Shown here piece after piece: positions 33,247 to 42,055 of a stretch of DNA of 64,000 nt. The stretch comes from Candidatus Limihabitans stercoravium (GTDB lineage Bacteria; Bacillota; Clostridia; Christensenellales; CAG-314), in contig DVLO01000008.1 of NCBI GenBank assembly GCA_018715495.1, forward strand, positions 33,600 through 97,599, given 5' to 3'. The notes beneath the pieces are model-generated. The model had not been told where the DNA came from. It searched no databases and worked only from the letters and a program-made list of their open reading frames with translations. Numbering within the stretch: the first letter of the stretch is position 1; the number at the start of each line of letters is the position of its first letter. The position numbers were made by a program, and so were the translations under genes.

Positions 33247-34565
33247 TGTTTGAAACCATCAGAAATGCCTTCAAAATTAAAGAAGTGCGTCAAAAGATCT
33301 TTATGACAATCCTGTTTGTAATCATTTACAGACTGGGTTGTTACATCCCTGTACCCGGATTTAATGGTATTACCATTGATTCATCGGCCGGTTACGGTCT
33401 GACATCAGTGCTTGATGCCATCACGGGTAGCGCATTGAGTCAAGGAACAATCTTTGCGCTGGGCATTTCCCCCTACATCAATGCATCAATCATCATGCAG
33501 TTGCTGACAGTTGCTCTGCCTCCTTTGGAAAGACTTTCCAAGAAGGGTGAAGAAGGCAAGAAAAAGATCAACTTCATCACACGTATTGTAACTCTTGTTC
33601 TTGCAATCGTAAGTGCACTGGGCATTGTTTTGGGTCTGGGTGGCGAAAGCGCCGTAAATGTAAACTTTTTGAGCAATTTGCAAGCAATGCCTATCTGGGC
33701 TGTGTACAGCTTCATCATTGTAGTGCTTGTTGCAGGTAGCATGCTGTGCATGTGGCTTGGCGAACGTATCACAGAATACGGCGTAAGCAACGGTATCTCA
33801 ATGATCATCTTTGTAGGTATCATTTCTACTGCCGGTCAGGCAATGATCAAGACAATCGTTGGTCACAACTGGATTGAATTGGTAGTATTCCTTGTATCTA
33901 TTGTTCTTATCTTCGCATTTATCGTTTGGGTAGATGGCGCAGAAAGAAAGATCAAGGTTCAGTACGCTAAGCAAGTGAAGGGCAACAAGATGTATGGCGG
34001 ACAATCAACCGTCATCCCCATCAAGGTAAACGGATCTGGCGTTATGCCTCTGATTTTTGCCTTCTCTATCTTGAGCTTCCCTTCAATGCTCATCAGCACA
34101 TTCTGGGCTGAAGCAGCTACAACACCAGGCACATTTGCTTACTGGTGGACTCAATATCTTGGCACAGGTACAGTTGTTTACACAATCTTCCTGGCTCTGC
34201 TGATTTTGGGATTTGCTTATTTCTATTCTCAAATTCAGTTCAACCCCGTTGAAATCAGCCGTAACATTCAAGGAAACGGCGGTTTCATCCCCGGTATCAG
34301 ACCAGGTCGTGAAACAAGTGACTACCTTGCAAAGGTAATCAGCCGTATCACACTGTGGGGTGCAATTTTCCTTGCGTTCATCGCATTGGTACCATCCTTG
34401 CTGTTCATGATTCCCAGCTGGATCGGAATTGCATCAACAGACACACAACTTATCAACTCGTTCAGCGCAACAGGTATGCTGATCACAGTTTCAGTAGCTC
34501 TTGAATTCAACAGAACTCTTGAAAACCAGATCCTGATGCGTCACTACAAGGGATTTTTGAAATAA
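33246..34565 (+). CDS. secY: Preprotein translocase channel subunit SecY
   Basis: 439 residues with ten membrane helices. Family marks include RLGCYIPVPG near the start, GISPYINASIIMQLL after the plug region, the LGERITEYGVSNGIS loop and the cytoplasmic loop with NPVEISRNIQGNGGFIPGIR. It forms the Sec channel with SecE and SecG; the start of secG lies at the window's right end. Position after rplO is the standard spc arrangement. Confidence 0.98.
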   Translation: MFETIRNAFKIKEVRQKIFMTILFVIIYRLGCYIPVPGFNGITIDSSAGYGLTSVLDAITGSALSQGTIFALGISPYINASIIMQLLTVALPPLERLSKKGEEGKKKINFITRIVTLVLAIVSALGIVLGLGGESAVNVNFLSNLQAMPIWAVYSFIIVVLVAGSMLCMWLGERITEYGVSNGISMIIFVGIISTAGQAMIKTIVGHNWIELVVFLVSIVLIFAFIVWVDGAERKIKVQYAKQVKGNKMYGGQSTVIPIKVNGSGVMPLIFAFSILSFPSMLISTFWAEAATTPGTFAYWWTQYLGTGTVVYTIFLALLILGFAYFYSQIQFNPVEISRNIQGNGGFIPGIRPGRETSDYLAKVISRITLWGAIFLAFIALVPSLLFMIPSWIGIASTDTQLINSFSATGMLITVSVALEFNRTLENQILMRHYKGFLK

Positions 34566-34566
34566 T

Positions 34567-35190
34567 ATGAAAATAGTACTTTTGGGTGCACCGGGTAGCG
34601 GTAAAGGTACTCATGCACAAAGACTTACTAAAGAACTCAACATTCCGCAGATCTCCACAGGGGACATCTTCCGTAAGAACCTGAAGGAAGAAACCCCCTT
34701 GGGTTTGCAGGTCAAGGAAATCATGGCTAAGGGACAACTTGTTCCCGACGCTATAACCGTTGCAATCGTAAAGGACAGACTTGCCCAGGACGACTGTGCC
34801 AACGGTTACATTCTGGACGGTTTCCCCCGTTCGCTTGTTCAGGCTGAAGAACTTGACAAGTTTGAAGATGTACAGTTCGCCGTCAACATCGACGTTGACA
34901 AGCAGGCTGTAATCGACAGACTTAGCGGCAGACGTTTTTGTCCCGATTGCAACGGAACATATCACGTTTCCACTTTAAACGGTCAAGACAAGTGTCCTAA
35001 TTGCGGCGGAACGCTGATTACTCGTCAAGACGACAGCGAACAGACTGTTCGTGACAGACTGGATGTATACGAAAAGACAACCATGCCTTTGATTGATTAC
35101 TACGCCCGCCAGGGTAAGTTGGTAAACGTTGACGGCAATGGTACAATCGAAGAAGTGTACAACAGAGTATTGCGTGCAATTGGAAAATGA
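34567..35190 (+). CDS. adk: Adenylate kinase, zinc-LID type
   Basis: 207 residues; interconverts ATP+AMP and 2 ADP. P-loop GAPGSGKGTHA at residues 7-17, AMP-binding DGFPRS near 92 and the LID domain holding CPDC and CPNC, a four-cysteine zinc site as in Gram-positive enzymes. It follows secY after one base and overlaps map by four bases (ATGA). Confidence 0.97.
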   Translation: MKIVLLGAPGSGKGTHAQRLTKELNIPQISTGDIFRKNLKEETPLGLQVKEIMAKGQLVPDAITVAIVKDRLAQDDCANGYILDGFPRSLVQAEELDKFEDVQFAVNIDVDKQAVIDRLSGRRFCPDCNGTYHVSTLNGQDKCPNCGGTLITRQDDSEQTVRDRLDVYEKTTMPLIDYYARQGKLVNVDGNGTIEEVYNRVLRAIGK

Positions 35191-35936
35191 TTACCGTCAA
35201 GACATCTTCGCAGATTGAATTGATGCGAAAAGCCAATCTTATTGTGAGAGACACGTTGCAGTTGCTGATGGACAATACCCGTCCGGGAATTTCCACCTGG
35301 CAACTCAACAAGTTGGCTCACGATTACATTGTTTCTCAGAATGCCATTCCCAGTTTTTTGAACTACAACGGATATCCCGCAAGCATTTGCGTATCTGTTG
35401 ATTGTGAGGTCGTACACGGCATTCCTTCCAAACACAAGATATTGGAAGAAGGTCAGATTGTCAGTTACGACGTGGGAGCAATCTATCAGGGATGGAACGG
35501 TGATGCCGCACGTACGGTGGGCGTTGGTATAATTTCAGACGAATGTCAGAAATTGATCGACGTAACCAAGGAATGTTTCTTCCAGGCAATCAAAGCTATT
35601 GAAGGAGGCAACACAAGACTGGGCGACATCGGACATGCAGTGCAGAGCTATGCCGAAAGTTACGGTTACGGAGTTGTGCGTGAACTTGTGGGACACGGAA
35701 TAGGTCGTCACATGCACGAAGAACCCGATGTGCCAAACTTTGGGGTCAAGGGACACGGACTGCGTCTTACTCCCGGAATGACAGTAGCCATCGAACCCAT
35801 GATAAACATGGGCACCGAAAAGGTAGACTTCATGTCGGACGGCTGGACAGTCAAGACACGTGACCGCAAACCGTCTGCACACTACGAAAACACTGTGGCT
35901 CTGACAGAAAACGGCGTTGAGATTTTGAGTTTGTAA
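35187..35936 (+). CDS. map: Methionine aminopeptidase type I
   Basis: 249 residues, usual length. It removes the initiator methionine from nascent proteins. The five metal ligands are placed as expected: two aspartates in YDVGAIYQGWNGDAARTVG, histidine in GHGIGRHMHEEP, and glutamates in TVAIEPMINMG and YENTVALTENG. There is no N-terminal zinc-finger extension (type Ia form). It overlaps adk. Confidence 0.97.
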   Translation: MITVKTSSQIELMRKANLIVRDTLQLLMDNTRPGISTWQLNKLAHDYIVSQNAIPSFLNYNGYPASICVSVDCEVVHGIPSKHKILEEGQIVSYDVGAIYQGWNGDAARTVGVGIISDECQKLIDVTKECFFQAIKAIEGGNTRLGDIGHAVQSYAESYGYGVVRELVGHGIGRHMHEEPDVPNFGVKGHGLRLTPGMTVAIEPMINMGTEKVDFMSDGWTVKTRDRKPSAHYENTVALTENGVEILSL

Positions 35937-35946
35937 CAGGAACAAT

Positions 35947-36234
35947 ATGACAAACAACATGTTGCATATAGGCAGCGTAGTGCTGTCCGTGAGGGGCAGG
36001 GACAAAGGCAATTACTTCACTGTAATTGAGCAAGTAGGTGATGTTGTGTACATCGCCGACGGTGACAGACACAAGTTGTCCTCTCCCAAGAAAAAAAACA
36101 TAAAACACGTGCGTAGTTGCGGTGAAGTGCTTGAAGGTATCGCTGACAAACTTACTGAAAACAAGAAGGTTTTCGACAGCGAACTGCGCAGCGCTTTGCG
36201 TCGCTACAACGACACAATGCAAAAAACCCAATAG
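35947..36234 (+). CDS. KOW-domain RNA-binding protein
   Basis: 95 residues. The N-terminal half resembles a KOW/SH3-like fold (IGSVVLSVRGRDKGNYFTVI, then DGDRHKLSSPKKKNIKH) as in the L14e-like proteins that Clostridia encode between map and infA. The C-terminal half is helical. It probably binds rRNA or the ribosome, but its exact job is not established. Ribosome binding site aggaac, ten bases after map. Confidence 0.82.
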   Translation: MTNNMLHIGSVVLSVRGRDKGNYFTVIEQVGDVVYIADGDRHKLSSPKKKNIKHVRSCGEVLEGIADKLTENKKVFDSELRSALRRYNDTMQKTQ

Positions 36235-36276
36235 GGTATTGCCAAACCGGCACAAAAAAAATATAAGGAGATTCAA

Positions 36277-36501
36277 ATGTCAAAAGACGACGTTATTGAA
36301 GTTGAAGGCGTGGTAGTTGAAGCGTTGAGAAATGCGGAATTCCGTGTCAGACTTTCCAACAATCACGAAATCATTGCATATGTATCGGGCAAGCTGAGGA
36401 TACACTCTATCCGTATTCTGCCGGGCGATGCAGTCAAGGTGGAAATGAGTCCATATGACCTGACAAAGGGTCGTATCGTATGGCGTTCCAAGGGTAACTG
36501 A
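36277..36501 (+). CDS. infA: Translation initiation factor IF-1
   Basis: 74 residues, usual length. The S1/OB fold shows [26 protein letters not shown]-type (here [17 protein letters not shown]) and the end [18 protein letters not shown]-1 blocks the A-site during initiation. The gene has a strong taaggag site and lies in its normal place before rpmJ. Confidence 0.98.
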   Translation: MSKDDVIEVEGVVVEALRNAEFRVRLSNNHEIIAYVSGKLRIHSIRILPGDAVKVEMSPYDLTKGRIVWRSKGN

Positions 36502-36563
36502 CAGTCAAGACAAACATTTCCGTACAATACAAGGCCGGTTAACGGCATTTAAGGAGGACAATC

Positions 36564-36680
36564 ATGAAAGTAAAACCATCGGTAAAACCAATTTGCGACA
36601 AGTGCAAGGTTATCAAGCGTAACGGCAAAGTAATGGTAATTTGTTCCAAGTATCCCAAACACAAGCAAAGACAAGGTTAA
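36564..36680 (+). CDS. rpmJ: 50S ribosomal protein L36, zinc-binding type
   Basis: 38 residues ([20 protein letters not shown] and on). The zinc ligands CDKC, a later cysteine (CSKYP) and histidine (KHKQ) are all present, so this is the C+ form. The ribosome binding site is aaggagg. It sits between infA and rpsM as in most Firmicutes. Confidence 0.96.
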   Translation: MKVKPSVKPICDKCKVIKRNGKVMVICSKYPKHKQRQG

Positions 36681-36732
36681 TAGGGATGTGGTCATGGTCC
36701 AGCCGATCAACGCAACGACATTCCACACAAGG

Positions 36733-36760
36733 TTGCACGGCTGACTCATGTGTATATAAA
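36733..36760 (+). promoter_or_regulatory. Possible internal promoter before rpsM
   Basis: TTGCAC (36733-36738), 16 bases, TATAAA (36755-36760), in the 115-base gap between rpmJ and rpsM. It could give separate expression of the alpha part of the operon. Confidence 0.35.
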
Positions 36761-36795
36761 TCATTTTTCTTTAAATTTTAAAAGGAGATTTAAGT

Positions 36796-37167
36796 ATGGC
36801 TCGTATTTCCGGCGTAGATTTGCCAAGAGAAAAACGTATACAAATCGGCCTGACTTACATTTACGGCATTGGTCGTACAACCGCTGACCGTATTTTGGCA
36901 GAAACAGGCGTAAATCCGGATACTCGTGTTAAGGATCTTACTGAAGACGACGTATCTAAGATTCGTGAATATATTGAACACCATCTTCATGTAGAAGGTG
37001 ACCGCAGACGTGAAGTTGCGCTCGACATCAAAAGACAAATGGAAATCGGTTCTTACAGAGGTATCCGTCACAGAAAGGGACTTCCCGTAAGAGGACAATC
37101 CACTAAGCAAAATGCTCGTACCAGAAAGGGACCGAAGCGCACGGTATCCCGTGGTAAGAAAAAGTAA
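36796..37167 (+). CDS. rpsM: 30S ribosomal protein S13
   Basis: 123 residues, usual length. It begins [20 protein letters not shown], has the helix-two-turn-helix [24 protein letters not shown] region and the basic tail [18 protein letters not shown] that contacts tRNA. S13 forms bridges between the 30S head and the 50S subunit. It is first in the alpha block. Confidence 0.98.
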   Translation: MARISGVDLPREKRIQIGLTYIYGIGRTTADRILAETGVNPDTRVKDLTEDDVSKIREYIEHHLHVEGDRRREVALDIKRQMEIGSYRGIRHRKGLPVRGQSTKQNARTRKGPKRTVSRGKKK

Positions 37168-37186
37168 TCAAAGGAGGTAATGATCA

Positions 37187-37576
37187 ATGGCTGTAAAGAA
37201 AATTGTCAAGAAAAAGAAAGATTTACGCAAGGTTGACAAGGGACAAGTTCATATTCATGCTTCCTTCAACAACACAATCGTTACATTTACCGACATGAAC
37301 GGTAACGCTCTCAGTCAATGCAGCTCCGGTGCATTGGGATTCCGTGGTTCTCGTAAGAGCACAGCTTTCGCTGCTCAACAAGCTGCTGAAAAGGCTGCTC
37401 AACAGGCTAAGGAATACGGTCTGCGTTCGGTAGAAGTGTATGTCAAGGGTCCCGGTCAAGGCAGAGAATCTGCTATCCGTGCATTGCAAACAGCAGAAAT
37501 CGACGTAACACTCATCCGTGACGTATCCCCCATCCCTCACAATGGATGCCGTCCACCAAAGCGCAGAAGAATTTAA
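37187..37576 (+). CDS. rpsK: 30S ribosomal protein S11
   Basis: 129 residues, usual length. Marks are [20 protein letters not shown], the [20 protein letters not shown] helix and the C-terminal [16 protein letters not shown]11 lies on the 30S platform near the mRNA exit. Ribosome binding site aaggaggt. Confidence 0.98.
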   Translation: MAVKKIVKKKKDLRKVDKGQVHIHASFNNTIVTFTDMNGNALSQCSSGALGFRGSRKSTAFAAQQAAEKAAQQAKEYGLRSVEVYVKGPGQGRESAIRALQTAEIDVTLIRDVSPIPHNGCRPPKRRRI

Positions 37577-37594
37577 CAAGGAGATTGATCAAGT

Positions 37595-38221
37595 ATGGCT
37601 AGAAATACAACTGCAGATTGCCGTCAATGCAGACGTGAAAAATGCAAATTGTTTCTCAAGGGCGAAAGATGCTACACCGACAAATGCGCTTTGACCAAAC
37701 GCAACAAGATCCCCGGCCAGCATGCTGACGGTCGTAAGAAGATTACTGAATACGGCTTGCAATTGAGAGAAAAACAAAAGACAAAGAGAATCTACGGTTT
37801 GCAGGAAAAGCAATTCCGTAAGTACTACGAAGAAGCAGAACGTCAAAGTGGTGTTACCGGCGCTACAATGCTTATTTTGCTTGAACAAAGACTGGACAAC
37901 GTTGTTTACCGTATGGGTATCGGCGTATCCCGTAGCCAGGCAAGACAGTTTGTAAACCACGGTCTGATCACAGTCAACGGTAAGCGTGTAACTATCCCCA
38001 GTTACCAAATCAGCGTTGGCGACGTTATTTCCATCAAGGAAAGCAAGGCTGATCAACCTTTGTTTGCTCAACTTAAACAATCCAAGAAACCCGCAAATCT
38101 CCCCAAATGGCTCGATTTCGAACCCGCTGAACTTACAGGTAAAGTTCTTGCTAAACCGGTAAGAGAAGACATCGACATGAGCATCCAGGAGCACATGATT
38201 GTCGAATTGTATTCAAAGTAA
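37595..38221 (+). CDS. rpsD: 30S ribosomal protein S4, zinc-binding type
   Basis: 208 residues. The N-terminus has a cysteine cluster (CRQCRREKCKLFLKGERC and a further cysteine in DKCAL) that should bind zinc, the C+ form. The S4 RNA-binding domain shows LDNVVYRMGIGVSRSQARQF. S4 nucleates 30S assembly and in many bacteria represses the alpha operon. It ends 99 bases before rpoA. Confidence 0.97.
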   Translation: MARNTTADCRQCRREKCKLFLKGERCYTDKCALTKRNKIPGQHADGRKKITEYGLQLREKQKTKRIYGLQEKQFRKYYEEAERQSGVTGATMLILLEQRLDNVVYRMGIGVSRSQARQFVNHGLITVNGKRVTIPSYQISVGDVISIKESKADQPLFAQLKQSKKPANLPKWLDFEPAELTGKVLAKPVREDIDMSIQEHMIVELYSK

Positions 38222-38253
38222 GCAGTAACTTAATTTTACAACCGACGAAGGTG

Positions 38254-38281
38254 ACATTGGACGCCTTGCTGTGTCCAGTGT
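38254..38281 (+). other. Stem-loop between rpsD and rpoA
   Basis: ACATTGGAC and GTCCAGTGT pair over nine positions (one wobble) around a ten-base loop. There is no T-tract, so it is an mRNA-processing or protein-binding candidate rather than a terminator. Confidence 0.5.
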
Positions 38282-38320
38282 TGCTTGCTCAAATTAAATT
38301 TTTAAAGGAGATTGTTGTCC

Positions 38321-39292
38321 ATGATGGAAATAGAAAAACCAGTAATGACAGTCGAAGAAAGTGGTGTCAATGCCAGCATCGTGAAGATCGTTGCAGAGCC
38401 GCTTGAAAGAGGTTACGGCATCACTCTCGGTAACGCATTGAGAAGAGTACTTCTTGCTGCGCTTCCCGGTGTAGCTGTTGTAGGTATCTCAATCGACGGC
38501 GTTCAACACGAATTCTCCACAGTACCCGGTGTCAAGGAAGATGTCACCGACATGATCCTCAACATCAAGTGCCTTGCATTGAAATCCTCTAACGAAGACA
38601 ATGACTTCCGCAAGACCATCTCTATTCGTAAGGTTGGTCCATGTGAAGTTCGTGCAGGAGATATCATTACTGACGCTGAAGTGGAAGTGCTGAACCCCGA
38701 TTTGTACATCTGCACATTGGAAGAAGGTTACTCCTTCAACTGTGACTTGTACGTTGGTCGTGGTTGCGGCTACGCTTCTATCGAAAAGAACAAGGAAAGA
38801 AACAGAGAACTCAAACTCAACTATCCCATCGGCTTTATCCCCATCGACTCGGTTTTTGGACCTGTCAAGAAGGCAAGTTACAACGTAGAAAGCGCTCGTA
38901 TCGGTCAAGACCTTTCTCACGACAAACTTACTCTTGAAGTAGAAACCAACGGAGCATTTTCCGGTAGAGAAATTGTTTCATTGGCTGCTAAGATCATTGA
39001 AGATCACATCAGAATGTTTGTGGATTTGTCCAGCAACTTCAACAAGGATATTCTTATCCCACGTGAATCCGACAACCACAAGAAAGTTTTGGAAATGAAC
39101 ATCGACGACATGGATTTGTCCGTACGTTCGTACAACTGCTTGAAGCGTGCAGGTATTCAAACCGTTGAAGATCTTACACGTAAGAGTGAGGACGATATGC
39201 TGAAAGTGCGTAACCTCGGTCGCAAGTCTTTGGACGAAGTTATCGCTAAGTTGGAAAGTTACGGCTTGTCTTTGAGAAATAAGGATGAATAG
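38321..39292 (+). CDS. rpoA: RNA polymerase alpha subunit
   Basis: 323 residues. The N-terminal assembly domain has EPLERGYGITLGNALRRVLL and VLNPDLYICTLEEG. A linker near residue 235 leads to the C-terminal DNA- and activator-binding domain with LDLSVRSYNCLKRAGIQTVE (first D here preceded by MD) and RNLGRKSLDEVIAKL. I use the ATG at 38321, ten bases after aaggag, rather than an upstream TTG that overlaps the site. It is cotranscribed with rplQ. Confidence 0.97.
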   Translation: MMEIEKPVMTVEESGVNASIVKIVAEPLERGYGITLGNALRRVLLAALPGVAVVGISIDGVQHEFSTVPGVKEDVTDMILNIKCLALKSSNEDNDFRKTISIRKVGPCEVRAGDIITDAEVEVLNPDLYICTLEEGYSFNCDLYVGRGCGYASIEKNKERNRELKLNYPIGFIPIDSVFGPVKKASYNVESARIGQDLSHDKLTLEVETNGAFSGREIVSLAAKIIEDHIRMFVDLSSNFNKDILIPRESDNHKKVLEMNIDDMDLSVRSYNCLKRAGIQTVEDLTRKSEDDMLKVRNLGRKSLDEVIAKLESYGLSLRNKDE

Positions 39293-39306
39293 GAGAAATT
39301 TACACA

Positions 39307-39816
39307 ATGGCATTACAAAGAAAATTAGGAAAAGCAACCGATCTCAGACTTGCGTTGCTTAAAAACCAGGTTTCCCAATTGTTGTGGAACGGTAAACTTG
39401 AAACAACCGAAGCACGTGCCAAGGAAGTCAGAAAGCTTGCCGAAAAATACATCACTCTTGCCGTAAACACCTACAAGGACACGGTTGAAGTTGAAAAGAC
39501 CAAGATCGTAAAGGGCAAGGAAACAAAAGTCAAGGTATTGAACGACGGTGCAAACAAGCTTGCTGCAAGACGTCAGTTGATGGCTGGACTCAGCGACCTT
39601 CAGGAACAAAGACGTCCCAAGGAAACTCGCACAGAGTTCGCTGCAAGAACCAAGGAAGTAAAGCACCCCTTGATTGAAAAGATGTTCAACTACTACGGAC
39701 CTCGTTTCGACAAGCGTGCCGAAGAAAAGGGACAAAAGGGTGGTTACACAGCAATCTACAAGATGAATCCTCGCCGTGGTGACGCTGCGGAAATGGCTCT
39801 TGTAGTTATTCTGTAA
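39307..39816 (+). CDS. rplQ: 50S ribosomal protein L17 with internal insertions
   Basis: 169 residues against 120 in B. subtilis. The start (LQRKLGKATDLRLALLKNQV), the KLETTEARAKEVRKLAEKYI helix and the end GGYTAIYKMNPRRGDAAEMA are standard. Extra residues lie at about 54-84 (a Lys/Val-rich hairpin, EVEKTKIVKGKETKVKV) and about 100-120 (EQRRPKETRTEFAARTKEVK). L17 lies near the tunnel exit, so the insertions are probably solvent exposed. It is the last gene of the superoperon. Confidence 0.95.
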   Translation: MALQRKLGKATDLRLALLKNQVSQLLWNGKLETTEARAKEVRKLAEKYITLAVNTYKDTVEVEKTKIVKGKETKVKVLNDGANKLAARRQLMAGLSDLQEQRRPKETRTEFAARTKEVKHPLIEKMFNYYGPRFDKRAEEKGQKGGYTAIYKMNPRRGDAAEMALVVIL

Positions 39817-39835
39817 TTTAACTGAACAGTAATTA

Positions 39836-39874
39836 AAAAAGACAACTGATGCACATTCAGTTGTCTTTTTTTTA
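39836..39874 (+). terminator. Terminator of the ribosomal superoperon
   Basis: AAAAAGACAACTGA and TCAGTTGTC pair around a seven-base loop, followed by nine Ts. Confidence 0.93.
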
Positions 39875-39886
39875 TTGCAATAGGTA

Positions 39887-39915
39887 TTGTTTTCTGATTT
39901 AAAATGTGCTAAAAT
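39887..39915 (+). promoter_or_regulatory. Promoter of the ECF sigma factor gene
   Basis: TTGTTT (39887-39892), 17 bases, TAAAAT (39910-39915): a housekeeping-type promoter rather than an ECF-type one. Confidence 0.6.
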
Positions 39916-39955
39916 TTTCTTGCGTGCTTAAAACACGTGGCTAGAAAGAGGGTAT

Positions 39956-40465
39956 ATGACAACTGCACATTTCAACAGACTGCTAAAACGACTGTCAATG
40001 GGGGACATGTCCGCCCTTGAACAGTTGTATAATAACTACTACGCTACAATTTGTTCTGTGGCGTATTGCAGAGTGCGTAAAAAAGAAGACGCACAGGACA
40101 TTGCGTCTGTTGCAATGATTAAGCTGTGTAACGTGGGTGACAAGTATATCAGTAATCCCAACGCATTTGTTTATACGTTGACTGTCAATTGCGTAAAAGA
40201 TTTTTTTAAACGCAAGAAACCTGTCTATGTTGAAGATCTTGAAAATATTTCCCCTGCCAAAGAAAATGGAAATTGGCTGTACGTAGAGCAAATTCTTGCA
40301 AGTCTGTCCGATGTGGACAGGGAAATTGTCGTTCAACATGTGTTTGGCGACTTGAAGTTCAAGGAAATTGCACAAAATCTCAACTTGTCGGTACCGACAG
40401 TAAAACGTCGTTACAAGAGCTGTTGCAAGACATTAAAAGATATTGTAGAAAAAGATTGTGGTTGA
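39956..40465 (+). CDS. ECF-type RNA polymerase sigma factor
   Basis: 169 residues. Region 2 (LSMGDMSALEQLYNNYYATI, then EDAQDIASVAMIKL) and region 4 with a helix-turn-helix (LKFKEIAQNLNLSVPTVKRR) are present, with no region 1 or 3: the layout of extracytoplasmic-function sigma factors. It redirects RNA polymerase to a small gene set. A C39-like peptidase gene preceded by an ECF-like promoter follows directly, so that cluster is the likely target. The stop codon lies inside the loop of its own terminator. Confidence 0.9.
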   Translation: MTTAHFNRLLKRLSMGDMSALEQLYNNYYATICSVAYCRVRKKEDAQDIASVAMIKLCNVGDKYISNPNAFVYTLTVNCVKDFFKRKKPVYVEDLENISPAKENGNWLYVEQILASLSDVDREIVVQHVFGDLKFKEIAQNLNLSVPTVKRRYKSCCKTLKDIVEKDCG

Positions 40466-40482
40466 TTTCACAATCTTTTTTT
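40449..40482 (+). terminator. Terminator after the sigma factor gene
   Basis: AAAGATTGTG and CACAATCTTT pair around an eight-base loop that includes the sigma gene's TGA, followed by Ts. Confidence 0.88.
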
Positions 40483-40488
40483 ATTTTG

Positions 40489-40515
40489 TGATACTTTTTG
40501 TTTTTCTGAATCGTC
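40489..40515 (+). promoter_or_regulatory. Candidate ECF-sigma-dependent promoter
   Basis: TGATAC (40489-40494), 17 bases, CGTC (40512-40515). This resembles the TGAAAC/TGTAAC-N16/17-CGTC pattern of known ECF promoters. It lies 22 bases before the peptidase start and directly after the sigma gene terminator. Confidence 0.5.
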
Positions 40516-40537
40516 AATATTGCAGGAGGGTAAAATA

Positions 40538-41353
40538 ATGAGTAAATTTATTTGTTTTGTAATGTCAATTTTAATTCTTTTGCAAGTGTGCATCATTGTT
40601 AAACCTGCTGAACAAACATATGCTGACGGGTTTAATGGTTCTACATTTTTATACACCGAAAAAGAAACTGTCAGCTATTCCAGTAAGAAGGAAAGTGAGG
40701 TGAGTATATCAGGTGGGTTACCTAAATATTACAGCACTTTTTCCAATACCAATGACTGTGCCCCTGTAGCAGGTTCTATTGTGTTGGGTTACTTCGACCG
40801 ACAGTTCGACCAATTGATTCCAAACTTTACGGCGGGCAGATATATCAGAGATCAATTTATATATACGCCTCAAAATGATACGATAGTAAATTTAACGAAT
40901 ACCTTGTACGACTTGATGGATACCAACACATCGGGTAATGGTACCACGGTGAATCAGTTTAAAAACGGTTTGCAGGAATATGTGCAATCAAGGGGTAGGA
41001 CAATCGGCTACAGCAGTGTGATGAACGGAAGCCTTTCTGTACAAGAAGTAATTGACTCAATCAACTCGGGTATCCCGGTTGTGATTTTTGTGGTTGGCTA
41101 TGCACTGGTTAGTGAAGACGATATAAGTTCCACTACAAATACGGATACATACGCAAAAGATATTTACGGAGGCGCACACACAATGGTGGTAGGTGGCGTT
41201 AAAACAATTACATATTACAATGAAGCAGGCTCAGTAGTTGAAAGCAAGGTTTTGTTTGATGTTTACACTGGTTACGGAACAAATCAGAACTGTTATATGC
41301 TCCTAAATGCTTATGGTAGATTGGATGATGCTTATTCTGTGAAAATAAATTAG
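40538..41353 (+). CDS. Secreted C39-like cysteine peptidase
   Basis: 271 residues. An N-terminal hydrophobic signal segment (FICFVMSILILLQVCIIV) is followed by an export-type cleavage region. The catalytic cysteine lies in NDCAPVAGSIVLGYFD and the histidine in GGAHTMVVGG, the order and spacing of papain-like C39-family domains. The start at 40538 is set by aggaggg; an earlier in-frame start lacks one. It heads an accessory cluster with an anti-sigma-like protein, lipoproteins and a Hint-domain protein, so it may cut one of these outside the cell. Confidence 0.78.
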   Translation: MSKFICFVMSILILLQVCIIVKPAEQTYADGFNGSTFLYTEKETVSYSSKKESEVSISGGLPKYYSTFSNTNDCAPVAGSIVLGYFDRQFDQLIPNFTAGRYIRDQFIYTPQNDTIVNLTNTLYDLMDTNTSGNGTTVNQFKNGLQEYVQSRGRTIGYSSVMNGSLSVQEVIDSINSGIPVVIFVVGYALVSEDDISSTTNTDTYAKDIYGGAHTMVVGGVKTITYYNEAGSVVESKVLFDVYTGYGTNQNCYMLLNAYGRLDDAYSVKIN

Positions 41354-41362
41354 GAGGTCGTA

Positions 41363-42037
41363 ATGAAAAAACTTAAAAGTAAAATAAAGAATATTATAGA
41401 ACAAGAAACGCCATCCTTTGACGAATGGTATCAAGACAATGAGCAACTAGTCCAAGAAGCCGTGCCTACAAGACGACGTCAAGTCCATGGAGTTGTAAAA
41501 CTCAGACGCATTACAAGATGGGCTGTGTCATGTGCTTGCGTGTTGCTAGTGTTGTGTATATCCTTGCCATTTGTACTGAAAAGCCCCGAAGAACCGCCAA
41601 CTTACGGCAGTTTGGATGTTGGAGGTGTGCTGATTGAAGATGAAAAAAGCTATCAGTATTTGCGGAGCATGGGTTTAAATTTTAATTTGGAATACTTGAA
41701 CGGAAGCGAGATGTATACGTATGAAACAAAAGAACTTGTTATGGCTATTATATCCGGCGATTACCAAATTGAAGATGTCGACTACTATTTGTTAGAGTTT
41801 ATTTACCATTTGGACGATCGTTATCACTTTGGCGACAAGTCGATCTACGAAAGCTTGACGGACAAGGTGGTGGTGGGAGATTACACAATTTACTACGGTG
41901 AGGGAAAACCTAGTGAGTTGTTTGTAAATTACCTGCTAAAAATTGAGTACAAAGGAAATGTATGTTACGCCGATGTCGAGTGTTTCGAGCACAGCTTTGA
42001 TGATCTTGTAGCACTGTTGACGGGAACATTGAGTTAA
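41363..42037 (+). CDS. Single-pass membrane protein, possible anti-sigma factor
   Basis: 224 residues. A charged cytoplasmic N-terminus of about 50 residues precedes one membrane helix (about 53-72, VSCACVLLVLCISLPFVL) and an outside domain of 150 acidic residues. This topology and the nearby ECF sigma gene suggest an anti-sigma factor. No zinc HxxxCxxC anti-sigma motif is present and I see no known domain, so the call is tentative. It is ten bases downstream of the peptidase gene. Confidence 0.5.
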   Translation: MKKLKSKIKNIIEQETPSFDEWYQDNEQLVQEAVPTRRRQVHGVVKLRRITRWAVSCACVLLVLCISLPFVLKSPEEPPTYGSLDVGGVLIEDEKSYQYLRSMGLNFNLEYLNGSEMYTYETKELVMAIISGDYQIEDVDYYLLEFIYHLDDRYHFGDKSIYESLTDKVVVGDYTIYYGEGKPSELFVNYLLKIEYKGNVCYADVECFEHSFDDLVALLTGTLS

Positions 42038-42055
42038 GTAAAAAGGTGGTATATC

